64,000 bases of DNA from Lineus longissimus (Eukaryota; Nemertea; Pilidiophora; Heteronemertea; Lineidae), in contig NC_088314.1 of assembly GCF_910592395.1 (NCBI RefSeq), forward strand, positions 7,440,001 through 7,504,000, read 5' to 3'. How positions within the stretch are numbered: the first letter of the stretch is position 1; each line of letters opens with the position of its first letter. The notes under the pieces were generated by a model. The model made no database searches. It was not told the origin of the DNA and saw nothing but the letters and a program-made list of their open reading frames with translations. This document shows, one piece after another, positions 45,267 to 55,489 of this stretch. The position numbers were made by a program, and so were the translations under genes.

Positions 45267-45987
45267 TTCCAATCCTTGCGATTTGGCTTGACTTCAACGA
45301 ATAACCGCAGTATGCTAAAAATAGACCGTGTGGGCTAAAATGACGTTATCACCCTGGAGGAATTCTCTCAGCCCTCCACGACTCCAGGTTAAATTACTGT
45401 ACATTTGTAATGTACATAACAAGTGCATTGATATATACAAAAAGGTAGCTATACTGAGGTTAAACTTGGATTTTCCCAACTTATTTCATTTCTATTTTTA
45501 ACCTCAAACCATGGAAAGTCCAAGTTTCCTTCCTTTTATGCTTTTCACACTGATATTTCCATGAGAGACCAGAACATTTAATGTTTTTAGCTATTCTAAG
45601 CTTGATCAGAGAGTTGTCCTTCATTTGAAAGCAGTTGACTTGTCGACCTGTCAACAGGAAAAGGAGAGATTTGCTGAAGTTTGTGTGCCAAAATATCATT
45701 AGCATCCATTGCCAAGGCCCACCCCTGGGCCTGGGCCTGAGTATATTGGTCTTTGTGGTCCTTAGTGTAATAGTATATTCCAGAAGAGTGTTTCTGACTT
45801 CCATTGAAATTACGTACAGTGAGATCTTATGAAATTGAGGGAGATGAACAGTTAATGATAATGCTATAGGCCGAACAATTACGTAAATCACTTTCTAAAT
45901 CCATCACACTTAATTGCGCATGGGTTTTGGTGGAAAGTCGAGACTGGAGTGAAGTACGGTAGTCGGTAGTCCGTCTCGTATATACAT
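45267..45987. promoter_or_regulatory. Divergent intergenic region between copine and IRAK genes
   Basis: The copine and IRAK start codons point away from each other across about 720 bp, so both promoters should be in or near this region. No TATA box or CpG-rich core is obvious. A 136-codon open frame on the minus strand (45481-45891) shows no recognisable protein features and is probably fortuitous. Confidence 0.4.
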
Positions 45988-48900
45988 ATGGTTGTAGGCA
46001 ATCCGAAGGCAGACAAATTCAACGTCAACAACATGTCTCAGGCAATCACCAGGCCAAGCAATTGGAAAGCGGGGAAGAGGAAGAACAGATCCATCAAGTT
46101 CCTGTCAGAACTGCCTTTCAGTGTGCGATATCGAATCAGCAAGTCGATGGACTTGGGTGCCAGTCCAGGATATGCGAGACTTGGTAAGTGCTGCAGGTCT
46201 GCCATCTTTGGGGAAAGGGAGGACACACTTACTGCTGACCTGGTCAACTCGTGTCCGTTTAGTTCAAGTCTAACAACCTTCTTCTTTTTCTCGTTCTGCA
46301 TTCGATATTATTGGCCATCATTCTGGTCACAAAGGGCGTGGGCGGTCAGGTACTTCTGCAAGTTTATTCAGTAATTTCCTCAGCTGGGACTCGCAGCATT
46401 GACTGAAAAGATGGAAGGTAGAACATAACACCATATTCCTTGTAACTTTTTTCTTATTTCCAGCTGGTTGCCTTGGCTACAGTCAGCTTGATATCGCCAA
46501 ATTTGCACTGGTATTTAAGAGGATGGATGGCAGTCCAATGATGGCGCTGTTTGATGATTGGGAATCACGTAATCCAACCATGGCATCTGTCCTTAAGAAC
46601 TTCAAACTGGCGGAGCGTTTCTTGGAGATGGAGATACTCAAAGAATTTGGTGAGAGATGTTCATCAATTTGTCGACGTATCTTGGAGATACAGTTGTTTT
46701 ACTATGAATGATAGGTTCTATAAATGTTCATATGAATAAGTACTGTCATTTTCAATGATTCAATTTTTATTGGTTGCATTGGGAGGGCCAGTATATGTGT
46801 CAGATTCATGATCTGAACATCATGGGCTCCAGACCTGACACTGTCCCTGTCTTACTCCAATTCTTCTCTTTTCAGTTCCTGAAAAGTATCACGGTGAATT
46901 TGCCAATAACTCGGACGATATTGATGTGGATGCCATGTTTGATGATGATGAGGAGGAGGATGGGGCTGGTGCTGCTGAAGGTATAGACGTCAAGCCAGAG
47001 GTGAACGGGGATGATTCAAAGAAGTCACCAGAAAATTGGAAGGGGAGGCCAGGCATGCCAAGGGAAAACAGCTGGGATGAAGACGGCAGTGGTAAGGTCC
47101 CCAAGGTCATCTGTGAAGTATCCTCACAGGCCTTCATGTTCGTTCATAAATGTTTTGTCTGTATCATTTGGGATTCTAGAGCACGAACTAGGCCTACTGG
47201 TCGGCTTTATTTGAAGTTTGGTTTATTGATCCTTGCTTGACCTACTGGTACTGAGCCACAAACGATGCAGCGAAAACCCCAGCTGAAGTTGTTAAAAGAA
47301 ACAATTTATAGAATGTTTCTGATACACCCCATGATATCATCAAAGACCTTAACGAATAACTATTTGCCTCCCTAACTGTCTTTATATTATCGTTACAGAT
47401 CATCCAAATGGGAAAAGGAAGATATCTGCTGAATCTGATGGGTCGTTAATCAATGCTAATCTTAAAGTCGGTGAGACTAAGTTGTCTCCAACAGCACCAC
47501 CTCTTGAGGACCCAGATAAAACCAAGAACTTGAGTTTGGACACAAGAAAAGATTCAATATCAATGGCGCAGAGTCTGAATTCTCTGAAGAAGTGTACTGG
47601 TCCTCCAATGCCTTCCGGGTCCGCAAATATTGACGAGCCGTGTCCCCAGGACCAGGAACAATCTCTCAAGAAAAAGAATGGTAAAAAAAGCACAAATGGG
47701 TCAAAGAATCATCAAGGTAATGGCAAAGTTCAAATTTGTTCTAACCCTTTCAGTGCCATATGGATATTTGCATTGGAGCTATCTGCAGCAAGTTCGGTCA
47801 GATATCTGCATGAAACATTTCGGCTGAAATACTTTTATTTCTAAAAAATTTTCAGATTGGCAGCCCTGTTTCTTTTGTGGCCCCTATTAAATGTTTTTCT
47901 CAGAATTTGATTCTTTGCTAACATTTTGTTTCAGAGGCTTTTGAAAAGTGTGCCTTCGCAACAGTTTACTCTTTTCTTTATGAGGAGCTGAAGAGGGCCA
48001 CTAGAAATTGGAGTGAGGACCTTAAACTTGGTGAGGGTGCATTCGGGACGGTCTACAAAGTCACAAACCTTCGTAATACAAGTACAACATTTGCCGTCAA
48101 GCAAATGAAGCCAGTAAGTTATTCCTTCAACAAAATTCTTCAAAGAATATAGTGAGAGACTCTATGGAAACTCTGACAGTTTGACATGTAATTCTACGTC
48201 CAGGACTATGTCATCACAACAAAGTAAAGTTATAATGAAGGAACTAATCATACAGTAGTGGCCTTTTTCTGACATCTGATATTGCTCAGTCTCTCTTATC
48301 TGCATGAAGGTATTGTAATATTTGGCACTTTAGACATTGCTCAGCCATACTTATTTGCATGAAGGTACATTGCATTTTGATACATATTCTAGACATTGCT
48401 CAGTCACTCTTACTTGCATAAAGGTACGCTGATAATCTAGACATTTTGTTCGGTCACCGTCATAAGCTCAAAGGTATTTCAACAACTGCATGCAAATAAG
48501 AGTGACTGAGCATTGTCAGAGTTAAGGGAGTAGCATTTAATAAAGTCTTATTTCTCTATTTCATAGAGTGGCGCCGTGGGTATCTCGGAAAAATCCACCG
48601 AAGAGTTTGAACATTTCAAAACAGAGATCATAGAATCAAGAAAGTAAGTTCTCCTGTAGAATGGAAGGTTGGCCACAAATTGTTAATCTTAGTCTTCAGC
48701 TCGAGTCCGACCCCCGCCCACATGCTTTGAAAAGATAGTCATTCACATGGGCAACAATATGATATTGTAACTGTTTCTGTACATTATTACATATTTACTA
48801 CAATAATATCCTCTTTTTTCTTTAGGTACATACATAAAAACCTGATCCAAATCAGTGGATATGCGATCGGGCCCGAGGTTTGTATTGTGTATGAGTATAT

Positions 48901-51900
48901 GTCGAAGGGGTCACTAATGGATAATCTCAAGTGCAAGGTTAGTAAAATACTTTTTTTTCCATCTTCTGATTACTGGATTATCCAGATGTCTCAGAAGCAG
49001 AAATAAAACTTTTACCCAGAAGCGATGCATCTTATAAATTGGATATTGGAATTATGATGAAGATGATGTAAATACATTAGTGGCAACAAGAAGTGGCATT
49101 TTTGGTACATGTACCGTATGTGTTTGACTCATATTCCTAACGTTGTTGGGTGTTGGTTCAATACCAGACATGGGCAAATCGTAGTGTGATGGGCAAGCCA
49201 CTTTATCTCGCCCTTTGAATAAACAAGCGGTGTACATTTCTTTACTCCCAGGGATAAAAAAAGACCCATTCTAAGTAGAAGTAGGTATCAGATTCCTATG
49301 CTGACAGTGTAGTTTGTCAGTTAAAAACCGTGTTGAAAAAGAAGCATGTTCATTTGTTAATTATGTTTTTCCCCACAGGGTGATCTCAAACCTTTGCTAT
49401 GGAAACACCGGATCTCCATTCTGAGGGGTGCTGCACGTGGTTTAAACTATCTTCACGTTATGGATGCAAAGCATCCTTTGATCCATGGTGACATAAAAAG
49501 GTAAGACCTAGAACCAATTTATAGATGAATTATCATAGTGAATGGGCTCCTCCAAGGCTGGGTGGGGGTGTGATATAATGAAGCCTCATCATTTGATAAA
49601 GGTGAAGTTTGCATGGTAAAACTGATGACCCGCTCCCCTCCCGCAGATGAATGTTCTTCGTCTTTTAGACTTGAATCTATTTTAGGGTTTCTACCCCTTT
49701 CGCCGCAAAAAGGAAATAATCATCACCACCTTTCTTTCAGTGAAAACATTCTTTTAGACCAACATTTCGAGCCCAAAATATCGGACCTTGGTCTCGCCAA
49801 ACATGCCTTGAGAGCCAACGAGATGGGTGAATATACCCATGTGACCCTCGACAACACGTACATGCACAGGAATTCTGCGTATCTTCCCAAATCCTTCGTT
49901 CAACATCCAACGATCAAAAGACTGTCCATCAAAACAGATGTTCACTGCTTTGGGGTGGTAAGTAAAAGTTTTCTATGCAGTTCACTGTTCTGGCGTCTTA
50001 TCTTAATGTTGTATAATAGTTATCTGGTCTACATCTTACAAATTTGCGTAACCTCTCTAATGTGTATTTACCAACTTTGCACTTAGTGATCTCCCGCCTT
50101 TTCTTGTTATTCTTGAACCTTTGTCATTGAGGCCATTGAGGTCGTTTCTATGACAACGCAAGTGCACCATCCATTCAATCATAATTTAATCAATTAATAG
50201 TTTGCCTTGTGATTGGCCAGGGACTACTTTCTTTCATAATCCACCAATCACAGAGTAGCTTGGTCACGTGGTGACGCCCCACTTTTGAGGTGCGGGGCTT
50301 CTAAAAATCACTTGCCTGGGACACAAGCGGATGGTAACAACTCGTTGATTTTCTGTGCTATCCTTCAGAGTTCCCCAAGTCAGGGGTTCGTTTTCTTGAA
50401 CCTTTAGCCATGTCGTAAATCAAGTACTGAAACATTTATCCTCTGTATGCCAGCTGGCATACCCTAGACGATGTAACACGTAATGGAGAAATAAACGTAT
50501 AAAAGACATATCTGTGTTCTGGTTCAACTGCTGATCATCACGTGGATGTTCTAACAATCTTTCGCAGGAGACACTCACTCGATGGAATATAACATGGTGA
50601 CCTTCAGACACTCCATAAATATAACATTAAATTGAATTAATTTAGCATCAAATCAATATATCCTTTGCATGTACTGTTCTCTGGCCTTGAGGAGGGAACA
50701 GTTCTAACCTGCCCCTTCAACTTCAAACTCTGCAATGCCTACCTTATCAAACTCAGTAGATTATTTCAGAATGGAGTTTAATCAGGTTGTTTATATTGAA
50801 AGCAACATTTTAATTAATTAATGTTTACTTCTAACAGCATATCAAATGGATGACAGTTACTGACACTACATGTAGCACATGGGGTTTGAGTGTTCAATTG
50901 AGCAAAAAATAACAGCCCAAAATCACTCTCTCAAAAGTTAACTTTTTACTCTATTCGGTTTAGGTCATCATGAATACATTAACAGGGCTTGAAGCCAGGA
51001 CCGGAAAGCCCTTCTCAGACTCGAAGATGCTGCACCTCCTTGTAAGTGCATCGGACTTAATTCTTTGTATATATTTGCTCTTAATTTGCTCATTATTAAG
51101 GTGGTGAGAAATGCCACTGCAAAGTAGGGCGGGGAGGGACGCAGACTTCTTGGTGTCATTAGGAAGAAAATTGATACAATGTAGTGGCTAAAGATAGTTA
51201 GTTACAATTGCTTGTAAGAGCTCCAAGTAGGTTTTTATAACCATTACATTCCTACCTAAAAGTTGCACTTGAAGTGGTGTTTTCCAGCACTCTTGCTATG
51301 ACTTTGTCTCAAAAAGGTTGATCTGTATGAATAGAAATTATACACATACATGTACATACATATGCAGTGCAGAATCTCCCTCAGTGCATCATGGTCATTA
51401 TTTATAAGGTTGGCTTATCATGCGTGTCTTCACTGGAAGACAGTTATCCCAGCTTTCCAAGGCCAACCTTGTACCGGTACTACTAGGACTCTTCCATGCC
51501 ACCGCACCAATGAGCTCATTACAGATATTCCTAGGCCTTTTTTGAAGGGGCAGAATTGTCAGCTATCAATTTTAATAATATAAAAATAAAGATAAATTTA
51601 TAAAGCGCTGTTTCCATTTGAAAATGTTCAAAAGCGCTCCCCACTATAGTTGACAGTCATAAGAAATGTTTTCTGAAAAGCTCAGTTTTTAGAGCCTTCC
51701 TGAACTTGTTCAGAGTGTCCTCCTGGCGTAGGCCTTTGCCGAGAGAGTTCCAAGCCAATGCGGCCGCTGAGCTGAAAGCTCTCCCGCCAAAACTCGAGCT
51801 TTGGAACCGTGGGGTGACGAGAAGGTTCTTGTCCGCAGATCTAAGTGCACGCTTTGGTGCGTACGGCACTAACAGTTCCTCCAGATATTTCGGGGCCAGT

Positions 51901-54378
51901 TGGCGATAACATTTGTAGACAACTGTTAGGATTTTAAACTCAATCCGCGCTCGTATAGGTAACCAGTGCAGGTCTCGAAGCGCTGGTGTGATATGGTCCC
52001 GTTTGCGAGTGCGAGTCACCAGACGTGCAGCGTTGTTTTGCACCATTTGTAGTTTTGATGAGAGATCACTGGATATATTTTGCGCTGCGGGATGACATCA
52101 CTTTGATGAAATCGATTCTCTTTTCTCAGGTTGACATTGTCCACGATTGTCGCGATCAGGCAGAACGTCTCCGACTAATAGACAGGAAGCCAAGCGATAC
52201 CTACCCAGGTGAACTCATCGACGACATGTTTCAACTCGCCATGAAATGTACAAGTGATAGGAAAAGGGAGCAGCCGTGCATGAAAGAGGTCCTGGAGGGT
52301 ATCAAGGAGATTGAAAAACGAAACATCGGTAAGAATTTAGTTTTTGCTATATTTACGTTTGTAGTGTTAGGCTGAAATTCATTGCCCATGAACAACGCAA
52401 ATCCACTTCAGTTGTGCCTGTATTGACTCACCTAATATGACATGAAGCTCCAGGGCGACTCAGTTTGTGCAAAATATAATGATTTGGCAATACCATCTTG
52501 AATGTCAGTCCACATCCCTGACTGCTAGAGAATTTTGTATGTCACGCAGGTGACATCGAGTCTCTAGTTAAAAGTGGTGTTGTGATTCAATCACAAATGA
52601 TTTCACTATGGCAGCCATGCAGTAATGATATTCAGTCTAACAGACATTGATGAAGGTCTAGCTGAAATGTACAGCGCCAGGTAGAAATATAGTTTTTTCC
52701 TCCGAACAGCACTGTATAAGCAGTTCCTTGACACTGGAATGACTCTGCTTGGACACAGTAAAAGAAACCATTATTGCTGTGGTAAAGCGCTGTCCAGCAA
52801 GCGTTATTATCAATAGACGTTGTTTCTTTTGCAGTTATTCAAGGCATGAAGAGACAAGGATTCCGCCCAGAAAAAAGTGCACCTCCAGCTGTCCAACAAA
52901 ATCCACTTGACTTAGAACTGATGCACGGACATCACATCTATCGTCAACAAGCTAACATGCCAACCTCACGACCAGACAACTCATTACAGCCTCAACAAAG
53001 CTTCCAACCTGGTATCCCAAGTTTGGATGCTGGGCCAGCTGCTGTAGGATATACGCGAAATCCTTCTTTGCATGTCCAGAGTCTTCCAGCACGCCCACAG
53101 ATGGGTGCAGCCCCCAACTACCAAAATAGCCTCAGAAGTGACGTCAGTGATTCGTTAGATTTGTACCAATCGAGTGCTTCAGGCATGAATCAGTTTCAGG
53201 GTGTTGTCGGCAATAATGTTCTTAGAACGCCCTTGCCTGCAGTAGATTGCAGTGTTCCTCTGCATGCCAAGAATTGTCCCAAAACAAGTGGCAAAGTCAA
53301 AACTGGTAGCCATGTTCTTCCTGGGGGGAAATCATCGGATGATAGAGTTGAACAACAATTCCAAGGGCATCCTCCAGACAAGAGACCTGATAGACTACCA
53401 CCTGGTTGTGCATCACTCCCTATTACGGAGCCAAAGCCCTCTAGCAATGGATCAAGTAACTATAGTCTTCCACCAAAGTTTGATGAGCAAGTCCAACAAC
53501 AGTTTCACAGGCCTCCTCCCCAAGACAACAGACAAGACGGACATCAACCAAACTTTAGGCCGACTGGTTCTGGATCCCTTCCAGCAATGAACCAGGAGAA
53601 GCCTGCTGGGAGTAACCCAACAAATCACAGTCTTCCACTAAATGCGATGCCAACGACCCAAGGTCAGCTTCCCTCGGTCAGAGATTTCCAGGATGAGGCA
53701 GCCCGCAATCGTGATCAGATGATTGAAAGCTATAATAGAGAACAGGAGCAAGCTGAGATAAAGAGGAAAAAACCATTGTCACTTTTGTCAGATGTCAGTG
53801 ATGGGTCATTTCCGTTTCCCGATGTGAGTGAATCCGGCCAAGATTCACCTGGTGAACAAGGATTGAGTTTTAATGAGGATGGGTCCAAGCACACCGAAGA
53901 GAGAACTTCGATGGATATGGATGGCATGCAACAGCCTTCAGTGCTTCGAAATACTGGCACCACGGATCAAAACTTACTTCAAGAAAGTACCAATTTTTCC
54001 GGAACAGAAATGAACCCAGAATTCCAAAGCCTGCAGTTAGCAAACCCACAAGACTCTGATGCCTTCTTGCAAGATTCAAGTCAGAGTCTTCCACCAGGTC
54101 TGTCCCCTCGACCAACATTTCAAATAAATCCACCGAGAGCATGCGAGGAATCCGATGAACGTGATGGCCACATTTCTGTGTCAGATGAAGACATGAGTTT
54201 ACCGGCGCGACCCGGTTCCTTATTCCCTCCTTCTGGTGGGGCAGACATGAAGGGACAGTCTGGAGAAAATCTCCTCTCCCACGAGTTTGAAACGATAACT
54301 GTATCATCTTTGTCAGATACAGGCGAAAATGAGTCCCTGACCTTGCCACCAGCAATGTATCGGGCCCCGCCTTTATAA
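45988..54378 (+). CDS. IRAK1-like death-domain kinase with a 514-residue tail
   Basis: IRAK/Pelle kinases join MyD88 through death domains in Toll/IL-1 receptor signalling. Exons: 45988-46183, 46464-46649, 46876-47091, 47399-47716, 47935-48113, 48567-48643, 48826-48937, 49379-49500, 49741-49957, 50964-51041, 52130-52328 and 52835-54378. They are in phase and give 1147 aa, or 1132 from the second ATG at 46033. The death domain is about 25-125 (LSELPFSVRYRISKSMD). An acidic/Ser linker follows. The kinase (about 305-633) has P-loop LGEGAFGTVYK, FAVKQ Lys, YEYMSKGSL and IHGDIKSENILLD. DFG is DLG, and the APE-like motif is AYLPKSF where IRAK1 has PEE. The Gln/Pro/Ser-rich tail has no recognised domain. 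A P-x-E-x-x-acidic TRAF6-type motif (PLEDPD, 47500-47517) lies in the linker. IRAK1-like fits best; IRAK4 and Pelle lack such a tail. Confidence 0.92.
48265..48520. repeat. Degenerate ~60-bp direct repeats closed by an inverted copy, IRAK intron
   Basis: Direct repeats of gacattgctcagtcactctt-acttgcat-aaggta occur around 48275, 48330 and 48392, with a weak fourth near 48440. At 48488-48517 the motif reappears inverted as tgcatgcaaataagagtgac-tgagcattgtc. The last direct and the inverted copy could pair over about 28 bases. The inverted copy and the second direct copy contain the octamer ATGCAAAT/ATTTGCAT. The repeats sit between the P-loop and alpha-C kinase exons. Confidence 0.75.
49080..49230 (+). 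mobile_element. Possible SINE fragment in an IRAK intron
   Basis: It contains a B-box-like GGTTCAATACC at 49155-49165 and, downstream, gggcaagccactttatctcg, a block often seen in tRNA-derived SINEs. The A box is not clear and the ends were not found, so this is tentative. Confidence 0.4.
51580..52050 (-). mobile_element. CR1/L2-type LINE 3' fragment in an IRAK intron
   Basis: On the minus strand, 52046-51657 is open for 129 codons. It reads VQNNAARLVTRTRKRDHITP, then LHWLPIRARIEFKILTVVYK, then LAPKYLEELLVPYAPKRALR, then FGGRAFSSAAALAWNSLGKG, ending KFRKALKTELF. This is the well-known C-terminal region after the reverse transcriptase domain of CR1/L2/Rex-type non-LTR retrotransposons. An agcgctttataaa segment and an AT-rich tail follow, as expected for a 3' terminus. 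The polymerase core is absent, so it is a 5'-truncated, dead insertion. The frame is still intact, suggesting it is relatively young. Confidence 0.88.
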
Positions 54379-54715
54379 TACAGTGATGCAACAGCCCTCG
54401 CATTTATGATGAAGACAGTCACGAGGGCTCACCTTTATAATAAAGGCGATGACAGAGACAGGGCCAACAGTGACGTATGAGTCCACCTCTATAATTAAGA
54501 TTGTGACGCATCGGGGCCTGCATTTATGATAAAGACACTGATGTGTCTGGGATCACCTTTATGATAAAGACACTGATGTGTCTGGTATCACCTTTATGAT
54601 AAAGACACTGATGTATCTGGGCCCGCCTTTGTAATGGACTGTGACATACATGTATGAGGGCCTTCCTTTATGATAAAGATGGTGATGTATCCGGGCCAAC
54701 CTAATAATACATGAC
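54352..54715. repeat. 35-bp minisatellite starting at the IRAK stop codon
   Basis: Degenerate units of tttatgataaagacactgat-gtgtctgggatcacc. Tttatgat occurrences at 54523, 54558 and 54593 are 35 bp apart. The array reaches back to aatgtatcgggccccgcctttataa, the last codons and stop of the IRAK-like gene, which closely match gatgtatctgggcccgcctttgtaa at about 54610. About ten copies in total. Confidence 0.85.
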
Positions 54716-55307
54716 GTATCTGGGTCTGCATTAGAAATGATTCACTTATTGTACAGACCGTGCGCCTGTACTTGGAGATGTATACATGTACATTATCTGT
54801 AGTGCCATCATTATACAAACTTGCCAACAGTGATTTGTGCCAACCTTGCATTATAGGCAGGGGGTTTAATTTACCATCTTTTGATGACTAATTCAGACAG
54901 TAAGGACATTGAGTCTCGTTTAATTTAAACCTTTAAATATATTCCTCGTACAAGCGTGTGAATAGTTTTGACATACTGTGAGATGGGAGAGACTCCTATT
55001 ATCTTACCTACCTAGCTGCTGCATAATAAGTCCCATAGGCAGGAGTGAGGCAAATAAATTGGCAATCTTCATGTTATTTGTATGCTCATTTAGATCTTCC
55101 GGTGATTAGTATGCACATTCAGGCTGGAGGCTTGAGTTATCTTGATTCAGCGATCAATGTAGTCCTCATGCAATGAAAAGTTTTGATGTACTTTGAGATA
55201 GCAGATATAATGTTTTTGTATGATATTGCAAAATTTATTTAATCTGAAATAGTGATAATCTATGTAATGCTTTGTTAATTGAAGACTATGATGTTAGCTT
55301 TGTTGCA

Positions 55308-55313
55308 AATAAA
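55308..55313 (+). terminator. Candidate IRAK poly(A) signal
   Basis: AATAAA in ttgcaaataaactatc, about 930 bp after the IRAK stop and before the 129-bp array, with T-rich sequence downstream. It is plausible but not proven. Confidence 0.4.
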
Positions 55314-55489
55314 CTATCGCTTTGATGATTTCTGTCTGACTTTTACCAATTTTGGATTCTTCTGTCTTATATTTGGATCAGAATGGCATACTTTATTTTT
55401 GACAGCCTTCTCTCTGCTGCGTTCGCTCTTGTGTGCGTTCCTTGCATGCAGCTTTGGGCCAATTCAAACTCAGAAATGGCCTTAATCGT

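Noticed and set aside
45481-45891. 136-codon minus-strand open frame between copine and IRAK
   Set aside because: No domain recognised, and it lies where both promoters are expected. Probably fortuitous.
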